DNA of 64,000 nt from Romboutsia lituseburensis (GCF_024723825.1 NZ_JANQBQ010000001.1:1364001-1428000); one strand, 5' to 3'; shown: positions 43,386 to 53,605, numbered from the stretch's first letter. The notes: generated by a model from the sequence alone, not told the origin. Numbers and translations are program-made.

Positions 43386-44339
43386 TTATTGCCTTATTAT
43401 TACAAATACTATATATACAATATAAAGTATCGCCAAAATAGATCCTTCAAGTTTATTAATACTTTTCTTTGTTGCTGACAATGCATATGCTAATATAGTT
43501 ACAATTATCATTATAATCATATCTATAAATACAATAGGATGAACAGACACGTTACTTATTGTAGATGATAAGCCTAAAACGAATAAAATATTAAATAGAT
43601 TAGATCCCACTACATTTCCTATAGCTATATCACTTTCACCTTTTCTAGCTGCTATTATACTAGTAACAAACTCTGGTAATGATGTCCCAACCGCAACTAT
43701 TGTAAGTCCAACTAGATTTTCACTCATTCCCCAGGCAATAGCTATATTACTAGCACTATTTACTACTAATTGCCCTCCTATTAATATCCCTATTATACCT
43801 AAAACACTCATTAAAATACTTTTTCCCATCGATATATTTTGCTTAGCCTGCTCTACATTCATGTCTTCTTTTGATGTTAATGCCATTTCTATTAAGTAAT
43901 ACATAAATATTCCAAATAGTGCTAATAGCATTAGACCATCTGCTCTAGTTAATAAGTTTTCATTGTATCCTTGAAATTTAGTATCATAAGACAATATCAG
44001 TAAAACTACAGAAGCTAAAATTGCAAAAGGAAACTCTTTTATTATAGTACTTTTCTGAACTTTTATAGGATTTATAAATGCTGCAATACCAACAACTGCT
44101 AATATATTAAATATATTAGATCCAACTACATTGGCTATGGCCATATCGTTATTACCTTTTAATGCTGCTGTAACGCTAACTGCTGCTTCAGGAGCACTAG
44201 TTCCAAAAGCTACTATAGTTAATCCTATTATCAACGTAGGTACATTAAATATTTTAGCTATAGATGATGATCCTACTACAAAAGTATCCGCACCTTTTAT
44301 CAGCAATAAAAAACCTACTATAAGTAATATATAACTCAT
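43386..44339 (-). CDS. Calcium/sodium antiporter (CaCA superfamily, YrbG-like)
   Basis: A 317-residue membrane protein with two alpha-repeat halves of five helices each. Repeat 1 has A-F-G-T-S-A-P-E-A-A-V-S near 44 and G-S-N-I-F-N-I near 73. Repeat 2 has V-G-T-S-L-P-E-F-V-T-S near 216 and G-S-N-L-F-N-I near 245. These glutamates bind the cation. It exchanges Na+ or H+ for Ca2+. A P-type Ca2+ ATPase is also encoded in this window. Confidence 0.92.
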   Translation of the reverse strand: MSYILLIVGFLLLIKGADTFVVGSSSIAKIFNVPTLIIGLTIVAFGTSAPEAAVSVTAALKGNNDMAIANVVGSNIFNILAVVGIAAFINPIKVQKSTIIKEFPFAILASVVLLILSYDTKFQGYNENLLTRADGLMLLALFGIFMYYLIEMALTSKEDMNVEQAKQNISMGKSILMSVLGIIGILIGGQLVVNSASNIAIAWGMSENLVGLTIVAVGTSLPEFVTSIIAARKGESDIAIGNVVGSNLFNILFVLGLSSTISNVSVHPIVFIDMIIMIIVTILAYALSATKKSINKLEGSILAILYIVYIVFVIIRQ

Positions 44340-44498
44340 AAAAACATCCTTTCTGTATATCCTTATTTAATTAAATATATTATATATATTTTGTAAAATA
44401 TTCTATCTTATTCAAAATATATATAATGTAGGGTATGAATAATTTTTAATAACATTTTTAATACTAATAAAAACATTACATATGAAAGGAGTACTTTT

Positions 44499-45350
44499 AT
44501 GAAAAAATCAATTTTACTTGCATTTACATTAATATCTATATTGTCTGTAGGATGTTCAATGAATAATAAACAATCTGAAACTAATACTGCAGATAAATCA
44601 ATAGAGCAACCTTCTAACAATATGGATAAGTTAATTAATTCTAAATTCAAAGATGTTGAGAAATCATTCGGATCACCTTATTCATCTACATTTTATATTA
44701 ATACCGAGGATTTAAAAGGGAAAAATATAGAAAGTTTAACTATGGATGATCTTCGTGATAGTGTTACTATATTATCAACATACAAAAACAATAAAAAGTC
44801 TGATGACTATATACATGTTTATTATGAAAATGGTGTTGTAAAAGACGCCTTAACTGGAGAATATAACTTAAAAAACTCTGAAAAATTTAACAAAGATAAA
44901 TTTAACAATGCTGAGTATAAAGTAGATTTTTATAAAGGAAAAGGCATAATATGTGAAACAGATTTTTCTTTAAATTATGCTAAAGATAATTTAATAGGGA
45001 AAACTATAAAAGATTTTGAAAATGCTTACTATGTTAAATCTGCTAATTTTATAGCTTCTACAACAAATGGTACAGATAAGTTATATTTTTATCCTCTAGT
45101 GCCTCATGAGGTTTATCCTTCTAAAGAACATAAACATCCAAAGTACGCTTCTAATAATGATGTTAAATTAGACACAGTAAATCCTGTAAATAATAATATT
45201 AGTACTACAAATAAAACTGATAACAAAAATATTAATGAAGATTACAACTCTGCAGTAATTGTTTATACTAAAGACGATAAAATACAATCTATAGAAATAG
45301 TTGATAATAATTTTATACTTGAGCTTATGGATAAAACTTTTACTAAATAA
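44499..45350 (+). CDS. Lipoprotein, unknown function
   Basis: A 283-residue protein with a type II signal: K-K, hydrophobic core, then L-S-V-G-C (Cys20), so it is lipid-anchored on the outside of the membrane. After a Ser/Thr/Asn linker, residues 43-180 form a domain with I-N-S-K-F-K-D-V-E-K-S-F-G-S-P (similar in form to SmpA/OmlA-like "F-G-x-P" units). It ends in an Asn-rich stretch and a short strand. GGAG lies 8 bases upstream. No family was identified. Confidence 0.72.
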   Translation: MKKSILLAFTLISILSVGCSMNNKQSETNTADKSIEQPSNNMDKLINSKFKDVEKSFGSPYSSTFYINTEDLKGKNIESLTMDDLRDSVTILSTYKNNKKSDDYIHVYYENGVVKDALTGEYNLKNSEKFNKDKFNNAEYKVDFYKGKGIICETDFSLNYAKDNLIGKTIKDFENAYYVKSANFIASTTNGTDKLYFYPLVPHEVYPSKEHKHPKYASNNDVKLDTVNPVNNNISTTNKTDNKNINEDYNSAVIVYTKDDKIQSIEIVDNNFILELMDKTFTK

Positions 45351-45359
45351 TTTAATAAT

Positions 45360-45395
45360 AAAAAGGTGATTTTCATTAACGAAAATCACCTTTTT
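45360..45395. terminator. Bidirectional terminator between the lipoprotein and AbgT genes
   Basis: A 15-bp perfect stem (45360-45374 with 45381-45395) of AAAAAGGTGATTTTC arms and a 6-base loop. It touches the abgT stop region at 45397. Confidence 0.92.
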
Positions 45396-45396
45396 A

Positions 45397-46983
45397 TTAC
45401 ATCGGATAATGCATAAATGCATCAGGTCCTAATGGTAAACCTAAAACCATCCATATACCTAATAATATTATCCAGCCTATTAAGAAGAATACTGTATAAG
45501 GTATCATTGTTGATATTATCGTACCTATACCAGCCTTTTTATCATGTCTTTGAGCAAATACTACTATCATTGCAAAATAGCTCATTAGAGGAGATATTAT
45601 ATTTGTAGTTGAATCTCCTATTCTATACGCAACCTGAGTTAGTTCAGGTGATATTCCTAATTTCATAAACATCGGTAAAAATACCGGAGCCATTATAGCC
45701 CACTTAGCTGAAGCTGATCCCATAAATAAATTTATGAACCCTGTGAATAGTACAAATGCAATCATAAGTGTTATAGTATTTAATCCTATAGATTGTAATA
45801 AATTAGCACCTTCTATTGCTAAAATCGTGCCTAAATTTGTATATGAGAAATAACTTATAAACTGAGCTGCTACAAAAGATAACGCTATATATCCTCCCAT
45901 TGAACTCATTGCACTTCCAAGCTGAGCACAAACATCTTTTTCATTTTTAAATATTCCTGCAACTTTTCCATAAACAACTGCTGGTACAAAGAAGCAAATT
46001 GCCATTAAAGGTACAAATCCATTCATTAATGGAGAATGATCTATTATGCTCTTAGTTTCTACATTTCTAAGTATTCCATTTTCAGGTATTACGCATATTG
46101 CAATCAATAATATTAATCCTATTAATGTAGCATTAGCCATTTTTAAAGCTTTCTTTTCTTTGTCAGTTAAGTTTCTTAAGTTATCATCTTCTTTAGACAT
46201 CTTAGCATTATTGTCATAAGCACCTAATCTTGGCTCAACTATTTTATCTGTTATAAACCATCCTAAAAACATTATAAGGAATGTAGATGCCATCATAAAG
46301 AATATATTAGCTGTTGGTTGAACTGTATAAGTTGGATCTATCATTCTAGCAGCTTCTGTTGATATTCCTCCTAACATCGGGTCTATTGTCCCCATTATTA
46401 AATTCGCACTAAATCCACCTGAAACCCCTGCAAATCCTGCTGCTAATCCTGCAAGTGGATGTCTTCCAAAAGACATGAATATAAGGGCTCCTAGTGGAAC
46501 TAATACAACATACCCTGCATCACTAGCTATATTTGACATAACTCCTAAAAATACTACCATAGGTGTAACCAGCTTAGCAGGAGTTATAGCAACCGTTTTT
46601 TTAAGCAATGCAGATATATATCCACTACCTTCTGCTACTCCTATACCCAGCATTCCAACTAAAACCATACCCAATGGAGCAAAGTTTACAAAGTTAGATA
46701 CAGCATTTTCTAACATATAAACTATACCCTCTCTAGATAATAAGCTTACAGCTTTTATCGTTTGAACTTCTAATTCATTTGTCGCTCTATTTATTAGTTC
46801 TCCTGTTGATTGCAATCCCATAGCCTGAGCTGCAGCAGATATTATCATAATTCCTATACAAAATAATCCAAATAGTGTTACTGGATGAGGTAATTTATTA
46901 CCTATTGTTTCTATACCATCTAGGCATTTAGCAAATAAGTTCTTACTTTTTTGTTTTTCTTTATAGTTCTTCCTTTGTTCCAT
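45397..46983 (-). CDS. AbgT family transporter (p-aminobenzoyl-glutamate transporter-like)
   Basis: A 528-residue protein with about 12-13 membrane segments. Family features: N-K-L-P-H-P-V-T-L-F near residue 30, N-F-A-P-L-G-M-V-L near 96, A-G-V-S-G-G-F-S-A-N-L near 182, and the near-C-terminal G-D-S-T-T-N-I-I-S-P-L-M-S-Y. Some AbgT members import p-aminobenzoyl-glutamate, a folate breakdown product, while others export sulfonamides (MtrF type). It is single in its unit, with a strong promoter. Direction of transport cannot be read from sequence. Confidence 0.85.
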   Translation of the reverse strand: MEQRKNYKEKQKSKNLFAKCLDGIETIGNKLPHPVTLFGLFCIGIMIISAAAQAMGLQSTGELINRATNELEVQTIKAVSLLSREGIVYMLENAVSNFVNFAPLGMVLVGMLGIGVAEGSGYISALLKKTVAITPAKLVTPMVVFLGVMSNIASDAGYVVLVPLGALIFMSFGRHPLAGLAAGFAGVSGGFSANLIMGTIDPMLGGISTEAARMIDPTYTVQPTANIFFMMASTFLIMFLGWFITDKIVEPRLGAYDNNAKMSKEDDNLRNLTDKEKKALKMANATLIGLILLIAICVIPENGILRNVETKSIIDHSPLMNGFVPLMAICFFVPAVVYGKVAGIFKNEKDVCAQLGSAMSSMGGYIALSFVAAQFISYFSYTNLGTILAIEGANLLQSIGLNTITLMIAFVLFTGFINLFMGSASAKWAIMAPVFLPMFMKLGISPELTQVAYRIGDSTTNIISPLMSYFAMIVVFAQRHDKKAGIGTIISTMIPYTVFFLIGWIILLGIWMVLGLPLGPDAFMHYPM

Positions 46984-47035
46984 TTTGCTCCCCCTTTGAT
47001 TTAATAGTTATGTAAATTTTTTTTAACATATTTTA

Positions 47036-47063
47036 ATTATATATGTATATAAATATATGTCAA
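47036..47063 (-). promoter_or_regulatory. Sigma-A promoter of the AbgT gene
   Basis: TTGACA (47063-47058) and TATAAT (47041-47036) on the minus strand with a 16-base spacer. The start lies about 45 bases before the ATG at 46983. The rest of the 300-base gap up to the dinG terminator is AT-rich with nothing seen. Confidence 0.8.
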
Positions 47064-47190
47064 TATAAATTAATTAAATTTTCTATAAATTAAAAAAAAT
47101 AAATAATTTAATATAAAACATTCATTTTCGTTTTTTATATTTTTTTTATAATCATTTTATATTATAAAGTTTCATGCGTTTAACAAATAA

Positions 47191-47226
47191 AAAACTTAGC
47201 TTTATCTGTAATTAAAGCTAAGTTTA
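47191..47226 (-). terminator. Terminator of the DnaQ-DinG gene
   Basis: A 13-bp stem (47192-47204 with 47213-47225) with an 8-base loop, followed on the minus strand by T-rich DNA. Confidence 0.8.
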
Positions 47227-47289
47227 TAAATTTTATATTTAAGTATGAAATTTAATTTTTTATATTTTGAAATTCAACCTTTATTTTAT

Positions 47290-50200
47290 TCAATTATCAT
47301 TCAATCTATCTTTTGGAATAAGATATGCTTTATTAAAATATTTTAATTTTAAATTATTATTATCCAAATTACTTGCATATGCATCCAAACATCGATTTTT
47401 CATTTGAGAGTTTATAAAATCTATAGCATGTTGATTATTATTTTTATTTAATTTAAATAAATTAATAATATCATTTAATGCATCATTTATTACATTTTGT
47501 CTACAAACTTGAAAATGATTATATATATATCTATTAATGTCACTTTTTTTAATAATATTAATTTTTGATTCATGAAGATCTTTTTCTAATTTTTTCAATG
47601 TATGCATATTATTGCCTGTATTAAATATTATAAAACATCCATAATCATATTTACTTCTTAATAGCCTACCCATAGCCTGTTTTATCTTTATTGTCATTTG
47701 AGGATAATTGATATTATGATAAGGTAATTTATATTTTTTCATTATAGTTGAATATAAAGGATCTTTAGGATTTAAATTTGGGATTTTATCAATAGTAACA
47801 CATGTTAGCCCATCACCCGGTATATCTACTCCTTCAAAACATCCCTTTGACCCTAACACTACACAATTCCGATTCATATCTTTTAGATTTTTTATGTCTT
47901 TTTTATTCATATAAATTTCAACATTATTGTTGTTCAACTTGTATTTAAGATTATCATAGGTCTTTTCTAACCTATCTTTGCTGTTAAATAATGATAATGT
48001 ATGTCCTTTAGTAACTTTACAAATACCACCTAATACATCACTTATTTCACTAGGAAAGTTTATATTATTGTAAAGACTTAAATCGCTAACACCTATTGTT
48101 AAAACTCGATTTCTATAGTTATACAAGGGATTTATAATTTTTTCAATATTATTTACTCTGTTTATTCCTAATGTATTTTTAAAATAATCCATATTTTTTT
48201 CAACCGTTAATGTTGCAGATAAAAATACAGCACTATCAACTTGACTTAGTATGTTTTCTTCAAATAGTTGAGCTAATTTTAATGGCACTACTCTTATTTC
48301 AAAATTTGTAAATTCCTTTGAAACTTCCACAATTCTAGCATAATCATCATCTTCGCTATATTCCATAAATATCTCAAAAGTATTTTTTATATCTTCTAAT
48401 TCTTTAACTTTAGCTTTTCCAAAAATATATACATCAGACTCTTTATCTATACTATCATCATCTAAATTTTTATCAATTATTAGAATAATAGCTACTAAAT
48501 TCCTTATTATAGTCTCGCAACTTATTTTAATTTTTTTACTATAATCACTGTATGTTATCTGAACAATTTGATCATCCATTCTATTTTTTCCAGCTACTTC
48601 ATTCTCTTGCAAGTTAAGTTCCCAATTTAAATTATAACTACTTATATTATTATATTCCGAGTTCAATCCAAAGCTTAATATAGAATTTATCTCATCTACT
48701 ATAAGGTTAATGTTTCTACTTATTTTATCTTTTATATTTCTATCAAAATGTACATGATGATAAAATTTATCAAATGGTTTTATTTTCCTATTTTTATTGT
48801 TATTAACATATATGAATTTACTATTAGCCATATTTTCATATGGATAAATTTCTCTTAAAAAATACATAAGTGATTTGTATTCAACTGTGCTTGAAAAGAA
48901 ATCATATCCTTTTTCTACTAGATTATGTCCCTCATCTACTATGATATTTTCTAGTGGTTTTTCTTCTTTATATGGCCATTTTGCTAATAATGAATGATTA
49001 ATAACTGTTATATCTTCTTCTTTTAGCTCTTCTATTCTTTTTTTATATAAACATTCTTTGTAACATTTTTTAGGCCTACATAAATTAGGATCACAACTAA
49101 CATGTTTTAAATGATTGTTAATATAAGGAAAATTAGTAGTTATCCAAGTATTTATTTCCTCTATATCGCCGTGTATTCCATCTTTAATTAATTGTTCTAG
49201 TATTAATATAGATATGATTTCATCATATTCTGGATTTGAGCTTGCATAATCATTTTTATAATGTTCTAACTTTTCTACACAAATATAATTATTCTTTCCC
49301 TTTATGTATCCATATTTTATCTTATTGTTTAGCCCTAATGAATTTAAAACATTTGGTATATCTTTATTTATTAGCTGTATTTGTAATTCCTTTGTATCAG
49401 TTGATATTATGATTCTCTTTTTATTTATTCTAGCTTCTATCATTGCAGGTACTAAGTAACCAACACTTTTTCCTATCCCTGTAGGGGCCTCTATGCAAGC
49501 AACTTTAGCACTTCCTGAATTTCCTTTAATTGTTTCTCTTATAGTTTTAGTTAATTCATACTGACCCTGTCTATACTCATATATAAATCCTTCTTTACTA
49601 GCCCATATACCCTGTTCTTTCAATAATTCTTCATAACATCTATTATGCTCAAATATTTTACTTATTATTTTTTGTTCTTTTCTATTGTTGGTAGTTTCAC
49701 AATTTTTATCTTTACTTAAAATCACATCATATTTAAAATTTTCAAATTCATAATTAAAATTGTCTATAAATTTGCTCCAATTCCAAGCTTTCATTCCAAA
49801 TTTATGTAAATATGAATTCACTCTAAATGTTAGTGGTTCTAATGTTGTTTCTTCTTCTTTTTTTAACCTAAGAATCAATGAATTTACTAATTTTGCAATA
49901 TCCCATGAACCATATAAAGCTCTATTATTTTTACTATTTATGTCCGTAGTTATTTGTTTTTTCAAATAGTCTATACTAAACTCATTATGATATGGCTCTA
50001 ACATTGCCGCTAGTTCTACAGAGTTAAGAATCTCATTATCTATAGATTTTAAATAGTGTTTTATAAATTTTTTTTGATTTTTATTATCATGAATAATTAT
50101 AGGATAATCTTTTATAAATTCTTTTAACTGTACCTCTACCGTTTGTATATCAGGAGCAACTTTTAAATCTTCAAATATACAGCCTTGGCTCAAAGAATAC

Positions 50201-50397
50201 ATTTCTATAGGAATTTCATATTTATTTTTTATAAAACTATTAAATGTACTTATGTGTCCATTTGATAGTTTTATAGCACCTATTTCTATAATCTCATTTA
50301 TCTTATAGTTATTTCCAGTAGTTTCTATATCTAAATACACTACATCATTTAAACTCCGTTTAAATGTTTTATGTATTAAATTTATTAAAGTTTTCAT
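47290..50397 (-). CDS. dinG: DinG-type DNA helicase with N-terminal DnaQ-like 3'-5' exonuclease
   Basis: A 1035-residue protein. The exonuclease domain (1-175) starts with Y-L-D-I-E-T-T-G (Asp23, Glu25) and has V-E-L-A and a later D-I-A-K-L motif. The XPD-type helicase has Walker A at A304-S311 (A-P-T-G-I-G-K-S), possible iron-sulfur cysteines 435, 440, 445 and 449, and Walker B D-E-G-H (488-491). A C-terminal Q-A-M-G-R-L-L-R completes it. DinG enzymes resolve R-loops and G-quadruplexes. This is the second XPD-type helicase in the window; the other one (7.8 kb) carries a different nuclease. Confidence 0.92.
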   Translation of the reverse strand: MKTLINLIHKTFKRSLNDVVYLDIETTGNNYKINEIIEIGAIKLSNGHISTFNSFIKNKYEIPIEMYSLSQGCIFEDLKVAPDIQTVEVQLKEFIKDYPIIIHDNKNQKKFIKHYLKSIDNEILNSVELAAMLEPYHNEFSIDYLKKQITTDINSKNNRALYGSWDIAKLVNSLILRLKKEEETTLEPLTFRVNSYLHKFGMKAWNWSKFIDNFNYEFENFKYDVILSKDKNCETTNNRKEQKIISKIFEHNRCYEELLKEQGIWASKEGFIYEYRQGQYELTKTIRETIKGNSGSAKVACIEAPTGIGKSVGYLVPAMIEARINKKRIIISTDTKELQIQLINKDIPNVLNSLGLNNKIKYGYIKGKNNYICVEKLEHYKNDYASSNPEYDEIISILILEQLIKDGIHGDIEEINTWITTNFPYINNHLKHVSCDPNLCRPKKCYKECLYKKRIEELKEEDITVINHSLLAKWPYKEEKPLENIIVDEGHNLVEKGYDFFSSTVEYKSLMYFLREIYPYENMANSKFIYVNNNKNRKIKPFDKFYHHVHFDRNIKDKISRNINLIVDEINSILSFGLNSEYNNISSYNLNWELNLQENEVAGKNRMDDQIVQITYSDYSKKIKISCETIIRNLVAIILIIDKNLDDDSIDKESDVYIFGKAKVKELEDIKNTFEIFMEYSEDDDYARIVEVSKEFTNFEIRVVPLKLAQLFEENILSQVDSAVFLSATLTVEKNMDYFKNTLGINRVNNIEKIINPLYNYRNRVLTIGVSDLSLYNNINFPSEISDVLGGICKVTKGHTLSLFNSKDRLEKTYDNLKYKLNNNNVEIYMNKKDIKNLKDMNRNCVVLGSKGCFEGVDIPGDGLTCVTIDKIPNLNPKDPLYSTIMKKYKLPYHNINYPQMTIKIKQAMGRLLRSKYDYGCFIIFNTGNNMHTLKKLEKDLHESKINIIKKSDINRYIYNHFQVCRQNVINDALNDIINLFKLNKNNNQHAIDFINSQMKNRCLDAYASNLDNNNLKLKYFNKAYLIPKDRLNDN

Positions 50398-50601
50398 ATT
50401 TTTACCCTTTCTACGAGTATGTATTATCCATTTATATTCATTTTATACCTACACTATTATATGATAATTTTACCCTAAAAGTAAAAACTTAATTAAATTG
50501 TATAAATAAATTTATATAGTATATTTTAATCTTATTTATAGAAAATATAGGTATGTTAGTATTATTTATTTTAACTTATACAAATTATTTGAGGTGATGT
50601 T

Positions 50602-51441
50602 ATGAATAGCAAAAATTCAAAAACTTATTTAATTATAGGATTTTTTGTTCTTGCAGTTGGTATTTTAGTTGGAACTAATTTTCATATGATTAATAAGTCA
50701 AAAACGCAAATATTAAACGACGATTTAAGTACACAGGAATATAGCTGGTACTTCAACCCTAGAAATGATGGAAAGCAACCAGATCCTATAAAAGAAGCTA
50801 GCTTTTTTAAAAAGTATAATTCATATTATGTAGGAGATCCAAATGAAAAAGTAATATACTTATCATTTGATGCTGGTTATGAAAATGGTACTACAGAAAG
50901 TATTCTTAATACGCTAAAAAAACATAATGCAAAAGCACAATTTTTCGTTGTCGAAAGCTATATAAGAAATAATCCAGATTTAATAAAGAGAATGGAAAAA
51001 GAAGGTCATCTTGTATGCAATCATTCTAAAAATCATCCTTCTATGGCTCAAATAACTGACTTTGAAAAATTCAAATCTGAAATAGTAAGTGTCGAAGAAG
51101 CTTATAAAGAGGTCACAGGTAAAGAAATGCCTAAATATTTTAGACCTCCTATGGGCAAATTTAGTGAAAAATCTCTAAAATATACTCAAGATTTAGGATA
51201 TAGTTCGGTTTTTTGGAGCTTTGCATATGTAGATTGGTATAATGATAAACAGCCTACCCATGAATATGCTAAAGAAAAAATATACTCAAGAACTCATCCA
51301 GGTGCAATAGTTTTACTTCATCCAAACTCAAAAACAAACACAGAAATTCTAGATGAAGTATTAACTCACTGGGAACAAGAAGGGTACAAATTAAAAACAC
51401 TAGATTATTTAGTTAAAAAAGATAATACTACAAAAAAATAA
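50602..51441 (+). CDS. pdaA: Delta-lactam-biosynthetic (PdaA-like) polysaccharide deacetylase
   Basis: A 279-residue exported enzyme. A membrane anchor (residues 9-27) precedes the NodB domain. The key motif is S-F-D-A-G-Y-E-N-G near residue 88, where canonical enzymes have F-D-D-G; S-F-D-A-G-Y is the PdaA hallmark. Other features are N-H-S-K-N-H-P-S near 141, F-R-P-P-M-G near 180, and L-L-H-P near 235. PdaA removes the acetyl group from MurNAc so that muramic delta-lactam can form in the spore cortex. A ribosome binding site (GAGGTGAT) is close to the ATG. Confidence 0.9.
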   Translation: MNSKNSKTYLIIGFFVLAVGILVGTNFHMINKSKTQILNDDLSTQEYSWYFNPRNDGKQPDPIKEASFFKKYNSYYVGDPNEKVIYLSFDAGYENGTTESILNTLKKHNAKAQFFVVESYIRNNPDLIKRMEKEGHLVCNHSKNHPSMAQITDFEKFKSEIVSVEEAYKEVTGKEMPKYFRPPMGKFSEKSLKYTQDLGYSSVFWSFAYVDWYNDKQPTHEYAKEKIYSRTHPGAIVLLHPNSKTNTEILDEVLTHWEQEGYKLKTLDYLVKKDNTTKK

Positions 51442-51474
51442 AAAATAAGGGATATTTTAATATCCCTTATTTTT
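51441..51474. terminator. Bidirectional terminator after pdaA
   Basis: A 16-bp stem (51441-51456 with 51459-51474) of AAAAATAAGGGATATT arms with T-runs in both directions. It serves pdaA and the gene ending at 51484. Confidence 0.9.
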
Positions 51475-51483
51475 TTTCATCTC

Positions 51484-51981
51484 TCATGCATCAACTAAAA
51501 TACTCCTTCCCCTAAAATTAGCTACCCAATATGGTTTATATATACTTTTAATTTCTTTTATATTTATATTTTGTAAACTTACTTTATCCAATGAGTTGTT
51601 GTTTTGCCCCAAAAAGTTTAAGATTTCATTTTTTACACCTTCAACTAAATAGTCTTCTCCAATTTTGGATTTTTTTATATTAGATTTAGTTACATATCTT
51701 CTTGTTGTCATTGGTATTTTTTCTACTGATTCCGAGTAACCATTGTATGTATTCACTAGCATTGTAATATAATTCGTTTTAGTTTCATGTCTAAACATCT
51801 TATTAGTCTTTTCTCTACTTATAATTTCATAGCATAAAACTTTTATTTCTATATATTCTAAATGTAAATCTGTAACTACAGTATTAAATTGGGCTACTCT
51901 ACTCATTAATGGTATCTTACCTAAAATATATCTTAAAGCGTCTTTTTTATTCTTACTTACTTCTATAGCCTCTATTTTCAT
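51484..51981 (-). CDS. Hypothetical protein, 165 residues
   Basis: A soluble protein of mixed alpha/beta pattern: M-K-I-E-A-I-E-V-S-K-N-K-K-D-A-L-R-Y at the N-terminus, Y-I-E-I-K-V-L-C-Y-E-I-I-S near 46, and P-Y-W-V-A-N-F-R-G at the end. No signal peptide, membrane segment or known domain. AGGAGGT lies upstream of the ATG. It lies alone between pdaA and the PHP gene. Confidence 0.65.
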   Translation of the reverse strand: MKIEAIEVSKNKKDALRYILGKIPLMSRVAQFNTVVTDLHLEYIEIKVLCYEIISREKTNKMFRHETKTNYITMLVNTYNGYSESVEKIPMTTRRYVTKSNIKKSKIGEDYLVEGVKNEILNFLGQNNNSLDKVSLQNINIKEIKSIYKPYWVANFRGRSILVDA

Positions 51982-52105
51982 TGTTACCTCCTATGACGAG
52001 ATTTCCCCTTTAGTAAATTATATTAATCTAGACTCTATTTTCATGTATGTATATTAAAAAAATACATAAGCTAAATATTATATTTTAGTAAAAGGACTGA
52101 TTAAA

Positions 52106-53539
52106 ATGTCATTTAGAAGATTTTTTACTATTTTAAGCACCTTAATGATAGGAATTGTTGTGTATAATTTTTTCTTTAACTATGCAAGCATTAAAAACAT
52201 TAAAGAAAAATCTATAGAGTCTATATCAGAAGATGTTGATTCTCCGTCTATAGAGTATACTTTTCCATCAAAGTGTCAGGAGTATATTATTTCTAAACCT
52301 ACTATAAAAATTGGGTACTTTGATAAAAGTAATATAGATTTATCTTCGATTAAATTATTTGTTAATTATGAAGATGTTACTAAAGAGTCTAATATAACCG
52401 AAAATGAAATTTCATATACTCCCAATACAAAGTTTAGAAGAGGCACTCAAATAATTAAGCTTGAACTATCTGATTCATCAGTTAATAAAAATAAAAGCTG
52501 CTTTGAATGGTATTTTGTTGTTGGTACTCCTGTTTATAGCCATTATAGAGGATTACTTCATTCTCATACTAGTGCAAGTGATGGTCATGGTAGTTATAGT
52601 GATGCCTACTATTTAGCTCGTGATAAAGCTAATTTAAATTTTTTCGCTATAACTGAACATTCAAATTTATTAGATAATAACTTAGCATGCGATATTAATG
52701 ATGGATCTAAATCTAAAAAATGGAATGAACTCTTACAATTTAGAGAAAAGTTTAATTCTAATGGAAATTTTGTAGCTTTAAACGGATTTGAAATGACTTA
52801 TCCTCATAATGTAGAAAATCCTATAGGTCATATTAATATTTTTAACTCTAATGGATTTACATGTGCAGAAAGTCCTGACATGACATTAGAAAATTTTTAT
52901 AAATTAATCTATAATCAAGATGATTTGATAGGACAATTTAATCATCCTTGTAAAAAATTTGGTACATTTAATAATTTAAAATACTCACCTTATGGTGATT
53001 CTGTTATTTCTTTGATTGAGGTTGGAAATGGCTATAATAAAGATATGATTAAAAATATAATTTCATTGGATATGTATCAACTAGCTCTAGATAATGGATG
53101 GCATTTAGCACCAACATGTAATCAAGATAATCATAGAGTCGATTTTGGTATTTCTAATGAATTTAGAACAGTTATCCTAGCAACTGATTTAACTAAAGAT
53201 TCACTATATGATGCACTAAAAAATATGAGGGTTTATGCTACACAAGATAAAAATCTAAAAATAGATTATACTATAAATGATTTACCTATGGGATCTACAA
53301 TAAACAAGTCTTCAAAACTTAGATTTTGTATAAGCGCTATAGACACTGATATAAAGGATAGTATTGAAAAAATACAAATTGTTAGTAATAAAGGTGAGAT
53401 TATTAAAGAAAAATGTTTTAATTCAAACCTAGCTAAATTAGATTTCAATATAAAAGCTGTACCAAATAAATATTACTATATAAAGGTACTTCAAAAATAC
53501 AATAAAATATCAGTTACTGCACCTATATGGATTGAATAA
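52106..53539 (+). CDS. Exported PHP-domain phosphoesterase (CehA/McbA-like)
   Basis: A 477-residue protein. One N-terminal hydrophobic segment (residues 8-24) suggests a membrane anchor with the rest outside. An Ig-like region (50-140) comes before the PHP domain, which has L-H-S-H-T-S-A-S-D-G-H-G (His152, His154, Asp159, His161), F-A-I-T-E-H-S near 182, G-F-E-M-T-Y near 228, F-N-H-P near 276 and C-N-Q-D-N-H-R near 340. These match the trinuclear-metal CehA/McbA group of phosphoesterases. The substrate is unknown. Confidence 0.82.
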   Translation: MSFRRFFTILSTLMIGIVVYNFFFNYASIKNIKEKSIESISEDVDSPSIEYTFPSKCQEYIISKPTIKIGYFDKSNIDLSSIKLFVNYEDVTKESNITENEISYTPNTKFRRGTQIIKLELSDSSVNKNKSCFEWYFVVGTPVYSHYRGLLHSHTSASDGHGSYSDAYYLARDKANLNFFAITEHSNLLDNNLACDINDGSKSKKWNELLQFREKFNSNGNFVALNGFEMTYPHNVENPIGHINIFNSNGFTCAESPDMTLENFYKLIYNQDDLIGQFNHPCKKFGTFNNLKYSPYGDSVISLIEVGNGYNKDMIKNIISLDMYQLALDNGWHLAPTCNQDNHRVDFGISNEFRTVILATDLTKDSLYDALKNMRVYATQDKNLKIDYTINDLPMGSTINKSSKLRFCISAIDTDIKDSIEKIQIVSNKGEIIKEKCFNSNLAKLDFNIKAVPNKYYYIKVLQKYNKISVTAPIWIE

Positions 53540-53541
53540 AC

Positions 53542-53574
53542 AAAATAGCTATCTAAGACTAGATAGCTATTTTT
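53542..53574 (+). terminator. Terminator of the PHP gene
   Basis: AAAATAGCTATCT/AGATAGCTATTTT stem (53542-53554 with 53561-53573) followed by T residues, starting right after the stop codon. Confidence 0.9.
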
Positions 53575-53605
53575 ATTCCCGAACAATAAAGTTTAAGCCT
53601 AGACA

